Numbered from the stretch's first letter, positions 6,228-13,499 are shown. The stretch is DNA of 16,839 nt from DASVDK01 sp036381125 [NCBI: Thermodesulfobacteriota bacterium] (GCA_036381125.1 DASVDK010000227.1:1-16839); one strand, 5' to 3'. Numbers and translations: made by a program. The notes: generated by a model from the sequence alone, not told the origin.

Positions 6228-7337
6228 ATGAACCATCGTCGGAACCTCCTCTCGACCTTCTGGGTCGCCGCGCTCGTCGGCGCGCTCGTCATCCCTTCGC
6301 AGTCGCTTGCCGCCGTCGCGCTCGGCAGCGCACGCGGCGTCCGCACGGCCGCGCTCTCGCTCGACGGCCGAGGCGGCTGGCTGTCGCTTGCGAACCGCTC
6401 GCTCCCGGTCATGTCGGGCTCGCGCCTGCGCACCACGACCGGCGCGGTCGCCGTCGACCTCGCGGACGGCAGCCGCCTCGTCGTGATGCCGTTCAGCGCG
6501 GTGCGCGTCGACGCGGCGGCGGGCGCGGCGGCTCAGGTCGCCCGCGTCTCGCAGCGCAGCGGCGCCGCCGTCGCGGCGGCCGAGGTGACGCTCGAGTACG
6601 GCCGCCTCGGCTTCCAGGTGCGGCCGTCGAGCCGGTTGTCGATCGTCACGTCGACCGCGCGGGTGAGTCCGGTGTCCGGTCGCGCGGCCGCGGGCGAGGT
6701 CCTCGCCGCGCCGACCGGCACGACCGGCGTGCGCATGGCGAGCGGCACGGTAACCGTGCGCGAGACGACCGGCGCGCGGCGCACCCTCGAGGTGGGGCGC
6801 ACGCCGGTCTTCGTGCCGGGGCCGCCCCCGCCGGGCGCTGCCTTCAGCGCCGACGTGCCGGCCGCGGCCCCCTCCGGCGCGCGCGCCGTCTTCACCGCCG
6901 AGGGCGAGAACGTCGGCTACGTCGGTCGCGACGGCCAGGTCGTCGTCCAGCCCGGCTTCGCGCGAGACCTGGCGCAGCCCTACCCCCGCCAGGTCGTCCA
7001 GGGGGCGCTTGCGCGCATCCCGTTCGAGGCGCGCGGCGAGGCCGTCGTGCTGCTCGACGCCAACGCCGGCTACGTCGGCTTCGTCCGCGAGGGGCTCGTC
7101 TACGCGGCGGCGGGCGATCGGCCGCCGCTCACCCGGGTGGCCCAGGCAACCGAGGGCGCTGCCGAGGTCCCCGATCAGGACGAACCGGCCGCGGAGAAGC
7201 CGAGGATCACCCGGTGGCCGTGGCACTACACGGTCGGCGTGCTGGCGGTCGTGGGGGGCGCCGCCGCCGCGGCGACCGGGGAACTCGCCGGCAGCGATTC
7301 CGACGGCGACCCGCCCGCGACTCCGGTCGGACCGTAG
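6228..7337 (+). CDS. Secreted FecR-domain protein, paralog 2
   Basis: A 369-residue exported paralog of the flanking genes. The signal peptide is residues 1 to about 29 (MNHRRN, hydrophobic core, SQSLAA cleavage region). The FecR-like domain (about 32-140) keeps ALGSARGV, W-L-S-L-ANRSLPV, DLADGSR, MPFSAVRV and LEYGRLGF, but carries an extra Ala-rich insertion at about 98-117 absent from the others. The second conserved region (about 216-292) has ARAVFTAEGENVGYV, a DGQVVVQPGFARDL block and a divergent last block, LLDANAGYVGFVREGLVY. The C-terminus shows WPWHYT (330-335), matching paralog 1, then a hydrophobic Val/Ala segment, an acidic GSDSDGD stretch and the tail PPATPVGP. The ATG at 6228 has AGGAAGGTG at 6216-6224. 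It has its own promoter-like and palindromic sequences upstream, so it need not be co-transcribed with its neighbours. Function unknown; envelope or polysaccharide-linked sensing is an inference from position. Confidence 0.85.
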   Translation: MNHRRNLLSTFWVAALVGALVIPSQSLAAVALGSARGVRTAALSLDGRGGWLSLANRSLPVMSGSRLRTTTGAVAVDLADGSRLVVMPFSAVRVDAAAGAAAQVARVSQRSGAAVAAAEVTLEYGRLGFQVRPSSRLSIVTSTARVSPVSGRAAAGEVLAAPTGTTGVRMASGTVTVRETTGARRTLEVGRTPVFVPGPPPPGAAFSADVPAAAPSGARAVFTAEGENVGYVGRDGQVVVQPGFARDLAQPYPRQVVQGALARIPFEARGEAVVLLDANAGYVGFVREGLVYAAAGDRPPLTRVAQATEGAAEVPDQDEPAAEKPRITRWPWHYTVGVLAVVGGAAAAATGELAGSDSDGDPPATPVGP

Positions 7338-7425
7338 GTGGCGTCCGGGACGAGCCTGTCGTCGCGGCGCGATTCCCGAACGCGCTCGTGAAGGGGTCAC
7401 ATGGCCCGTGGAGATCTTGCTGACG

Positions 7426-7453
7426 GCGCGACGCGGTGTGACCGGCGTCGCGC
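7426..7453. terminator. Strong hairpin after FecR-like gene 2
   Basis: GCGCGACGC (7426-7434) and GCGTCGCGC (7445-7453) pair perfectly. Inside, GGT and ACC extend the stem past one bulged G, leaving a GTG loop. It lies 88 bases after the stop. No T-tract follows. It shares the GACGC/GCGTC core with the hairpins after paralogs 1 and 3. Confidence 0.45.
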
Positions 7454-7478
7454 GGCGGCCGACCTCGTGCGTGCCGAG

Positions 7479-7509
7479 CAAGCCAGCGGCCTGTTTCCAG
7501 GCCGGCTTG
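7479..7509. promoter_or_regulatory. Bulged hairpin just upstream of the third promoter
   Basis: CAAGCC (7479-7484) pairs with GGCTTG (7504-7509), and after an unpaired AGC, GGCCTG (7488-7493) pairs with CAGGCC (7498-7503) around a TTTC loop. It ends three bases before the TTGACA box. GGCCTGT (7488-7494) can alternatively pair with ACAGGCC (7516-7522), which overlaps that box. It may be an operator or a terminator for upstream transcription. Confidence 0.4.
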
Positions 7510-7512
7510 TGC

Positions 7513-7542
7513 TTGACAGGCCAACTGAACAAGTCGTAAAAC
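7513..7542 (+). promoter_or_regulatory. Candidate sigma70 promoter of third FecR-like gene
   Basis: A perfect TTGACA (7513-7518) and TAAAAC (7537-7542) with an 18-base spacer form the best promoter-like match in the window. The start codon is about 145 bases downstream, implying a long, structured 5' leader. Confidence 0.6.
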
Positions 7543-7614
7543 CGTGCCGAGCGTCGAGCGCCTGGCCTGGTGCGCTCGCCGTTCCTCCCGTTCTTCTGCA
7601 TGGATGACCTTCGC

Positions 7615-7678
7615 GACCCGGGCAGTGGAGCGCGCAGCGCGGCTCCTTCGCCGACGCCCGGGTCACCTCCCGGGGAGG
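7615..7678 (+). promoter_or_regulatory. Structured mRNA leader that can occlude the ribosome-binding site
   Basis: GACCCGGGC (7615-7623) pairs perfectly with GCCCGGGTC (7656-7664). Nested inside, GGAGC (7627-7631) pairs with GCTCC (7642-7646). Immediately after, CCTCC (7666-7670) can pair with GGAGG (7674-7678), which is the ribosome-binding site of the third FecR-like gene. The arrangement could control translation, but ligand or protein dependence is unknown and high GC makes hairpins common. Confidence 0.4.
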
Positions 7679-7685
7679 ACGCGAC

Positions 7686-8717
7686 TTGATCAACCGCACG
7701 AACCTGGTGGCACGAACGCTGGCCGCAACGCTTGCGGCGACGATGATGGCGTCTCCCATCACCGCGTGGAGCGCTCCCGCGTCGCTCGGCACGGCGCGCG
7801 GCGTTCGCGCGGCGGAGATCTCCATCGATTCGGGCGCGCGGTGGCTCGCATTGACGGGACGCTCGCTGCCGGTCCTCGACGGCGCGCGCATCCGGAGCAC
7901 GAGCGGCGCGGCGATGCTCGAGCTCGCCGACGGCAGTCGCGTCAACGTGCTGCCCTACAGCGCGGTCCGGGTGCGGGAGGCCGCGGACGGCCTCGAGATC
8001 GCGCTCGAGTACGGCCGGCTCACGTTCCGGTTGCCGGAGGCGACGCGCGTCGTCATCACGACCGAGGCCGCCGCGCTCGAGCCGGTGCGCGGCGAGCCGA
8101 TGGCGGGCGAGGTCTTCGCGGCCGAGGAGACGACCGGCCTCAAGATGTCGCGCGGCCGGCTCGCCGTGCGGCCGACGGCCGCGGCGGAGCCGGTGCGGCT
8201 CGCGAGCCTCGAGCCGGTCTTCCTGCCGAAGCCGCCGGCGGCGTCCGGCGCCGTCTTCACGACCGACCTCGACGAGGCGGCGGCGCCGGCCGGCTCGCGG
8301 AGCGTCTTCGCCGCGAGCGGGGAGAACCTCGGCTACGTGCGGCCCGATGGGCAGTTCGTCGTCCACCCGGGGTACGCGAACGACCTGACGGGACCATTCG
8401 CGCCGCGCACGGTCGCGCTCGCCATGGCGTCCGTGCCCGAGGTCCATCGGGCCACGGCGGAGCCGCTCTTCGACGTGAACGGCGCCTTCGTCGGCTACAC
8501 CTCGGGGCCGGTGTTCTACGCCCAGGCGACGGGGACGCCGACGCCGGCGGTCTCCACGAGCGGCGCCGCGGCCGCCGGTGCGGGAGCGGCGCCGCCGCTC
8601 ATCGCGGGCGCCGTGATCGCCGGCACCGCGGGGCTGGCGGTGATCGCCGGCGCGGCCAACGACTCCGACCCGAGCGGTTGCCGGAGCGCCGCGACGCCGG
8701 TCAGCCCCTGCCCGTAG
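7686..8717 (+). CDS. Secreted FecR-domain protein, paralog 3
   Basis: A 343-residue exported paralog. The signal peptide is residues 1 to about 30 (MINRTNLVAR, Ala/Thr/Met-rich core, AWSA). The FecR-like domain (about 33-125) has SLGTARGV, W-L-A-L-TGRSLPV, a RIRS turn, ELADGSR, LPYSAVRV and LEYGRLTF. The second conserved region (about 204-278) has SRSVFAASGENLGYV, DGQFVVHPGYANDL and LFDVNGAFVGYTSGPVFY, closest to paralog 1. The C-terminus has a hydrophobic Ala/Ile/Gly segment (about 304-324), then NDSDPSG and the tail AATPVSPCP, with two cysteines not found in the other tails; the WPW motif is missing. The start is a TTG at 7686, supported by GGGGAGG at 7672-7678 and by the signal peptide beginning right there. 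A rare start plus an occluded ribosome-binding site suggests weak or regulated translation. Function unknown. Confidence 0.84.
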   Translation: MINRTNLVARTLAATLAATMMASPITAWSAPASLGTARGVRAAEISIDSGARWLALTGRSLPVLDGARIRSTSGAAMLELADGSRVNVLPYSAVRVREAADGLEIALEYGRLTFRLPEATRVVITTEAAALEPVRGEPMAGEVFAAEETTGLKMSRGRLAVRPTAAAEPVRLASLEPVFLPKPPAASGAVFTTDLDEAAAPAGSRSVFAASGENLGYVRPDGQFVVHPGYANDLTGPFAPRTVALAMASVPEVHRATAEPLFDVNGAFVGYTSGPVFYAQATGTPTPAVSTSGAAAAGAGAAPPLIAGAVIAGTAGLAVIAGAANDSDPSGCRSAATPVSPCP

Positions 8718-8776
8718 CGTCGGGCGCGGCGCGGCACGGCCGATTCGCCGCCGGCCGGTGACCACCACGGCTCGAG

Positions 8777-8800
8777 GACGCGGGGCCGACGCCCCGCGTC
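8777..8800. terminator. Perfect 10-bp hairpin between FecR-like gene 3 and the export operon
   Basis: GACGCGGGGC (8777-8786) and GCCCCGCGTC (8791-8800) pair perfectly around CGAC. It lies 59 bases after the FecR-like stop and 17 bases before the Wza-like start. There is no T-tract. It could end the upstream transcript or attenuate readthrough into the operon, for which no separate promoter is obvious in the 100-base gap. Confidence 0.45.
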
Positions 8801-8817
8801 AGAGCGAGGCAAGGGAC

Positions 8818-9882
8818 GTGCGCGCAAGTCTCGCGTATCTGCTCACCATCCTGATCGCGTCGGCCGCCGGGCCGCTCGCGGGCTGCGGCGCCGCGCGGAC
8901 CGCCCCGCCCCTGCCGGCGGACGGCGCGGCCGCACCGGCGCCGGCGGAGCCCGGCACCGCCGCGCTCAACACGCGCCTCCTCGCGCAGGTCTCGCCGGCG
9001 GGCGGCGAGGACCTCCCCATCGGCCCGGGCGACCTCGTCGAGGTGTCGGTCTTCGAGGTCCAGGAGCTGACCGGCCTCAAGGTGCGCGTGCCGGTGCGGG
9101 GGACCGTCACGCTGCCGCTCATCGGCGAGGTGCCGGCGTCGGGCCGCACGGCCCAGGAGCTGGAGGCGGCCATCCGCGAGCGCCTCCAGGAGAAGTACAT
9201 GCACGACCCGCAGGTGTCGGTGTTCGTGCTCGAGCAGAAGAGCCAGCGGATCTCGGTGCTCGGCGCGGTGCGGCGCGGCGGCGTCTACCCGATGACGAGC
9301 CAGCTCCGCCTGGCCGATGCGCTCGCCCTGGCCGAGGGGCTTGCCGACGACGCCGACCACGTCGTCTACCTCATCCGCCGCGTCCCGGCCGGCACCGTGG
9401 CGCTCGCCCAGGCCGGGCAGCCGGTCGCCGCCGCGCCTCCGCCCGCCGGCGGGCCGACCGAGGAGGTCATGGCCCGCATCGACCTCGAGCAGCTCGCCAG
9501 CGGCCGCGACGAGCTGAACGTCGTCCTGCAGGCGGGCGACGTGATCCAGGTGCCGAAGGCCGGGTCGTACTACGTCAGCGGGTCGGTGGAGCGGCCGGGG
9601 TCGTTCTTCCTCAAGACGCGCACGACGCTCCAGCAGGCGATCAGCGCCGCGGGGGGCGTCACGAGCACCGCCGACTGGGACGACGTGCGGATCTACCGGA
9701 CCCACCCCGACGGCTCGCGCGAGGTGCTCGACTTCAGCCTCGAGGCGATCGAGAAGGGGGCGCCGGCGCCGGAGATCCGCAAGCACGACGTCATCGTCGT
9801 GGGGAAGTCCTACGCCAAGGCGTTCTTCTTCGGCGTGGCCGACTTCTTCAAGGGCATCTTCGGGTTCTCGAAGGGCATATGA
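8818..9882 (+). CDS. Wza-like outer-membrane polysaccharide export lipoprotein
   Basis: A 354-residue lipoprotein of the Poly_export/SLBB (outer-membrane polysaccharide export, Wza) family. Such proteins form the periplasm-spanning, outer-membrane channel for capsule or exopolysaccharide. A lipoprotein signal has lipobox LAGC with C23 as the acylated residue. The Poly_export domain spans about 64-140 (LPIGPGDLVEVSVF, then RGTVTLPLIGEVPASGRTAQELE). A first SLBB domain covers about 144-190 (ISVLGAVRRGGVYP), with a Pro/Ala-rich insertion at 196-213, and a second SLBB domain covers about 240-300 (YYVSGSVERPGSFF, then LQQAISAAGG). The C-terminal FFFGVADFFKGIFGFSKGI could form the amphipathic outer-membrane helix seen in Wza. 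GTG at 8818 is chosen because the signal peptide starts there with AAGGGAC just upstream. An earlier in-frame start at 8758 would spoil the signal peptide. Its stop overlaps the next start by 4 bases (ATGA), indicating translational coupling. Confidence 0.93.
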   Translation: MRASLAYLLTILIASAAGPLAGCGAARTAPPLPADGAAAPAPAEPGTAALNTRLLAQVSPAGGEDLPIGPGDLVEVSVFEVQELTGLKVRVPVRGTVTLPLIGEVPASGRTAQELEAAIRERLQEKYMHDPQVSVFVLEQKSQRISVLGAVRRGGVYPMTSQLRLADALALAEGLADDADHVVYLIRRVPAGTVALAQAGQPVAAAPPPAGGPTEEVMARIDLEQLASGRDELNVVLQAGDVIQVPKAGSYYVSGSVERPGSFFLKTRTTLQQAISAAGGVTSTADWDDVRIYRTHPDGSREVLDFSLEAIEKGAPAPEIRKHDVIVVGKSYAKAFFFGVADFFKGIFGFSKGI

Positions 9883-12212
9883 GCGACCTGCCGCAGGCGC
9901 ACGGCGGCGTCGGACCGCCTCCCCCCGCACTCGAGCCGACCCGGGTCTACGCGTACGCGCCCGATCAGGACGAGGCGCACCTCCGGGACTACTGGCGCGT
10001 CCTCGTGCGCCACCGCTGGACGGTCGTCACGGTCTTCGTCGCCACCGTGCTCACGGCGACCATCTGGACCTTCACGACGAAGCCGATCTACACCGGCACG
10101 GCGACGCTCCGCATCGAGCGCGAGTCGCCGAAGGTCCTCAAGTTCGAGGAGGTCGTCCAGTCGGACCCCGAGGACGACTACTACCAGACCCAGTACCGGA
10201 TCCTCCAGTCGCGGACGATCGCCAACCGGGTGATCGGCATGCTCGCGCTCGACCAGCACCCGGAGTTCCAGAACACGGAGCCGAGGAGCCTCCTCGCGGG
10301 AACCATGGCGTGGGCGCGCGAGACGCTCGTCCGGTTCCTGCCGATGCCGCCCCCGCCGCCGCCGGAGGGCGCGGAGGACCTGGTCCAGGAGTCCCCGCTC
10401 ACGCGCGCCTTCCTCGAGCGGCTCACCGTCCGGCCGGTCCGCAACGCGCGCCTGGTGGAGGTGAGCTTCGAGAGCGAGCACCCGGAGCTGGCCGCCCGCG
10501 TGGCCAACACGATCGCCGACGCGTTCATCGCCCAGAACCTCGACCTCAAGGTCGAGGCGACCCGCTCGGCGAGCCAGTTCCTCGCGCGCCAGCTCGACGA
10601 GGCGCGGGTCAAGCTCGAGGACGCCGAAGCGCAGCTCACCGCCTTCCTCCAGCAGAACGAGATCCTCTTCCTGGGCGCCGAGGGGCGAGGCGGGGAGCGG
10701 CAGGACCTCGTCACGCAGCAGCTCGCCGTCCTCTCCGACGCCCTCATGAAGGCCAGGGCGACGCGGATCGAGAAGGAGGGCGCCTTCGCCCAGGCGCGCG
10801 GCAACGTCGAGGCGCTGCCGGCCGTGCTGAGCAACCCCGTCGTCGGCACCCTCAAGGACCAGCTCGTGAAGCTCGAGGGGGAGTACCGGCGGCTCGGCGA
10901 GGTCTTCAAGCCCGACTACCCGCGCATGCGCCGCATCGAGCGGAACATCGCGGAGGTCCGCCGCCAGCTCGCCGTCGAGACCGGCAAGATCGTCGACTCG
11001 CTCGAGGCCGACTACCGGGCCGCGCTCAGGACCGAGCAGGAGATCCAGCGCGCCGTCGACGCGCAGCGCGCCCTCGTGCTCCAGCTCGGCACCCAGATGG
11101 CCCAGTACCGGCTCCTCAGGCGGGAGGTCGACACCGCGCAGGGCCTCTACACGTCGCTCCTCACGCGCCTGAAGGAGACGAGCGTCGCCGCCTCGCTCCT
11201 CGTCTCGAACATCAGCATCGTCGACCGGGCCGAGGTCCCGCTCCGGCCCTCGCGGCCGCGCAAGGCGCTGAACCTGCTCCTCGCCTGCGCCGTGGGGCTC
11301 TTCGGCGGCGTCGGCCTCGCCTTCTTCCGCGAGTACCTCGACACCACCATCAAGGACGCCCGCGAGGTCGAGTCGACGCTCAGGCTGCCGACCCTGGCCG
11401 TGGTCCCCGCGCTCGAGACGGTGGAGCGCCAGCGGGCGAGGCGTCGGGCCCTCGCCAACGGCGAGACCGGGCCCTTCGCCCTCGTCGCCCACAACGACGC
11501 GGGGTCGATCCTCACGGAGGCGTTCAGGAACTTCCGCACGAGCCTCCTCTACTCGTCGCCGGACCATCCGCCGCGGACGATCCTCTTCACCTCGCTGCAG
11601 CCGGCGGACGGCAAGACGTCGCTCGCCACCAACCTCGCCATCGTCCTCGGCCAGCTCGGCGCGGGCGACGTCCTCCTAGTGGACGGCGACATGCGCAAGC
11701 CGAGGCTGCACGAGGTCCTCGACGTGCCGCAGACGCCGGGGCTGTCGACCTTCCTCACCGGGCAGGCGTCGCTCGAGGAGGTCGTCAAGCCGACCCGGAT
11801 CCCGAACCTCTTCGTGATCCCGTCCGGCCAGGTCCCGCTGAACCCCGCCGAGCTGCTCTCCTCGTCGCGGGCGCGGAGCGTGCTCGACGACCTCGGCCGG
11901 CGCTTCGCGCACGTCGTCCTCGACGCGCCGCCGCTCTTCGGCGTCGCCGACGCCATGGTGCTGGCGCCGAAGGTCGAGGGGGTGATCCTGGTGCTCCGGC
12001 ACGGCCGGTCGAGCCGCGACGCCGCGCAACGCGCCGTCGCCAACCTCGCCGGCGTTCGCGCCCGCCTGCTCGGCGTGATCCTGAACGACGTGGACGTGAA
12101 GGGCGCCGGCTACTACTACCAGTACTACGGCGCCTACGGGTACGGCGGCTACGGGTACGGCGGCTACGCGGCCGCCGGCCCGACGGCGAGCCGATCCGGG
12201 CAGGGCGACTAG
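9879..12212 (+). CDS. Wzc-like polysaccharide co-polymerase with BY-kinase domain
   Basis: A 777-residue inner-membrane protein controlling chain length and export through autophosphorylation. An N-terminal Wzz domain has TM1 at about 47-66. A long periplasmic coiled-coil-rich region covers about 200-440, with KPDYPRM (344-350) typical of the family, and TM2 is at about 463-483 after the Pro-rich PLRPSRPRK. The cytoplasmic bacterial tyrosine-kinase domain follows: EAFRNFRTSL (547-556), Walker A in SLQPADGKTS (572-581; K579), Walker A' VLLVDGDMR (598-606), Walker B VVLDAPP (679-685) and NPAELLSS (655-662). The tail ends in ten tyrosines at 745-763, the expected trans-phosphorylation cluster. 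Fused kinase and membrane parts match the proteobacterial Wzc layout rather than the split CpsC/CpsD layout. It overlaps the export lipoprotein gene by 4 bases and is followed after 5 bases by the TPR gene. Confidence 0.95.
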   Translation: MSDLPQAHGGVGPPPPALEPTRVYAYAPDQDEAHLRDYWRVLVRHRWTVVTVFVATVLTATIWTFTTKPIYTGTATLRIERESPKVLKFEEVVQSDPEDDYYQTQYRILQSRTIANRVIGMLALDQHPEFQNTEPRSLLAGTMAWARETLVRFLPMPPPPPPEGAEDLVQESPLTRAFLERLTVRPVRNARLVEVSFESEHPELAARVANTIADAFIAQNLDLKVEATRSASQFLARQLDEARVKLEDAEAQLTAFLQQNEILFLGAEGRGGERQDLVTQQLAVLSDALMKARATRIEKEGAFAQARGNVEALPAVLSNPVVGTLKDQLVKLEGEYRRLGEVFKPDYPRMRRIERNIAEVRRQLAVETGKIVDSLEADYRAALRTEQEIQRAVDAQRALVLQLGTQMAQYRLLRREVDTAQGLYTSLLTRLKETSVAASLLVSNISIVDRAEVPLRPSRPRKALNLLLACAVGLFGGVGLAFFREYLDTTIKDAREVESTLRLPTLAVVPALETVERQRARRRALANGETGPFALVAHNDAGSILTEAFRNFRTSLLYSSPDHPPRTILFTSLQPADGKTSLATNLAIVLGQLGAGDVLLVDGDMRKPRLHEVLDVPQTPGLSTFLTGQASLEEVVKPTRIPNLFVIPSGQVPLNPAELLSSSRARSVLDDLGRRFAHVVLDAPPLFGVADAMVLAPKVEGVILVLRHGRSSRDAAQRAVANLAGVRARLLGVILNDVDVKGAGYYYQYYGAYGYGGYGYGGYAAAGPTASRSGQGD
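12134..12163 (+). repeat. Two perfect 15-bp tandem repeats in the kinase Tyr-tail
   Basis: CTACGGGTACGGCGG occurs at 12134-12148 and again at 12149-12163, followed by a partial CTACG. The repeat is in frame and encodes YGYGG units of the tyrosine-rich tail, so copy-number change would add or remove two tyrosines without a frameshift. Confidence 0.85.
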
Positions 12213-12217
12213 CGCCC

Positions 12218-13495
12218 GTGCGAACCCTCCTCGTCCGTCTCGACTCCCGGCCGCGACGAGCGGCGGCGCTGGTCCTCCTCCTCGGGCTCCTGGCGGTGGT
12301 CGGCGCCCGGGTGATCCGGCAGGCGGCCGCGTCGGTCATCGCCGCCCTGGCGTCGGGCCCGGCCGACCTCGAGCGGGCGATCGCCCTCGACCCGGGCAAC
12401 CCCGACCTCAGGCTCAGGGCCGCGGACATGTACGCGAACGCCTTCGGCGAGGCCGACGTCTCGCGCGCGCGGGCGCACCTCGAGGCGGCGCTCCTCGAGC
12501 GGCCGACCCACGGCGCGGCCTGGCTCCGCCTGGCGGCGGTCGAGGACCACCTGGGCCGCGCCGAGGCGGCCGAGGCCGCCCTTGGCCGGGCGCTGGCCTA
12601 CGACCCCCACAGCGTGTCCCTGCGGTGGGAGGCGGCGCTGCTCGCGCTGCGCCGCGGGGACTCGCCCCTCGCGCTCGAGAACTTCCGCTACGTCCTCACG
12701 TACGACCCCTCGCGCCGCGACGCGGCGTTCCAGCTCGCGCGCTCGCTCCTCGCGCCCGACGAGCCGGTCTCGTCGCTCTTCCCCGACGACGCCGACGTCC
12801 TCCGGGCGATCCTCGAGATGGCCGTCCGCGACGGGGACGTCGACCTGTCGAAGGCGGTGTGGGAGCGTCGCGTCGCGATGAACCCGCCGCTCGCGCCCGA
12901 GCTGCAGCGCCGCTTCCTCGACCTCCTCCTCGAGCAAGGCGAGGGGCGCACCGCCCGCCGGCTCTGGGCGGCGATGGCGCCGGTCACCGGCCGGCCGGAG
13001 GCGTCCGACCTGGTCTGGAACGGCGGCTTCGAGCAGGGGCAGCTCCTCGGGTGGGGCTTCGACTGGCAGGTGCGGCGCGTCTGGGGCGTCGAGGTCCGCA
13101 TCGACGGCTCGCAGGCGGCAAGCGGGCGCCAGTCGCTCCGCCTCGCCTTCAACGCCTTTCCGACGCTCGACTTCGACGGGGTCTCCCAGCTCGTGCCGGT
13201 CGAGGAGGGCCGCTCGTACCGCCTGAGCGCCCTCGTCCGGGCGCAGGACTTCGTCACGCGGTCGGGCCTCAAGCTCCAGGTGCTGGCCCACGACCGGGAC
13301 GAGGTGCTGGGCGAGACGGCGCCGGTGTCCGGCACGACGGAGGGCTGGGTCCCGCTCGACGCCGAGGTCGAGGTGCCTCCCGACGTGACCCTCGTGCGGA
13401 TCCGGCTCAGGCGCGAGCGCGCGCCCGGCCCCGAGGGGAACCTCGGCGGCAAGGTCTGGGTGGACGACGTCAGTCTCACCCCGCTTGCAGGGTGA
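12218..13495 (+). CDS. Membrane-anchored TPR protein with CBM-like C-terminal domain
   Basis: A 425-residue protein of the exopolysaccharide operon. A short basic N-terminus (MRTLLVRLDSRPRR) precedes one TM helix at about 15-31. TPR-like helical pairs follow at about 45-255 (for example LERAIALDPGNPDLRL, ALLERPTHGAAWLRLA, ALGRALAYDPHSVSLRW, FRYVLTYDPSRRDAAF). The C-terminal domain at about 266-425 begins WNGGFEQGQLLGWGFDW and ends VWVDDVSLTP, the pattern of beta-sandwich carbohydrate-binding modules of the CBM4/9 type. A scaffold or polymer-binding role at the periplasmic face is likely but inferred. GTG at 12218 lies 5 bases after the kinase stop. The frame stays open far upstream inside the kinase gene, but that extension is overlap only and the TM anchor begins at this start. 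The next gene starts 4 bases after the stop. Confidence 0.85.
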   Translation: MRTLLVRLDSRPRRAAALVLLLGLLAVVGARVIRQAAASVIAALASGPADLERAIALDPGNPDLRLRAADMYANAFGEADVSRARAHLEAALLERPTHGAAWLRLAAVEDHLGRAEAAEAALGRALAYDPHSVSLRWEAALLALRRGDSPLALENFRYVLTYDPSRRDAAFQLARSLLAPDEPVSSLFPDDADVLRAILEMAVRDGDVDLSKAVWERRVAMNPPLAPELQRRFLDLLLEQGEGRTARRLWAAMAPVTGRPEASDLVWNGGFEQGQLLGWGFDWQVRRVWGVEVRIDGSQAASGRQSLRLAFNAFPTLDFDGVSQLVPVEEGRSYRLSALVRAQDFVTRSGLKLQVLAHDRDEVLGETAPVSGTTEGWVPLDAEVEVPPDVTLVRIRLRRERAPGPEGNLGGKVWVDDVSLTPLAG

Positions 13496-13499
13496 GCCG

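Noticed and set aside
7401-7607. Possible 68-codon + strand small protein between FecR-like genes 2 and 3
   Set aside because: It overlaps two strong hairpins and the TTGACA promoter, has only a weak AAGGGG site before it, and shows no hydrophobic or motif-like pattern.
4912-8717. FecR-like proteins as anti-sigma factors of an iron-uptake system
   Set aside because: No ECF sigma factor or TonB receptor is nearby, and the proteins begin with cleavable signal peptides rather than a cytoplasmic anti-sigma segment plus TM.
5817-8768. Reverse-strand open frame of about 980 codons opposite the FecR-like genes
   Set aside because: Arg/Gly/Asp-rich shadow spanning several + genes and their promoters; no recognisable motif.
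10310-12217. Long upstream extension of the TPR-protein frame inside the kinase gene
   Set aside because: The extension is Arg/Pro/Ala-rich out-of-frame translation of the kinase, and the real protein starts at GTG 12218 with a TM anchor.
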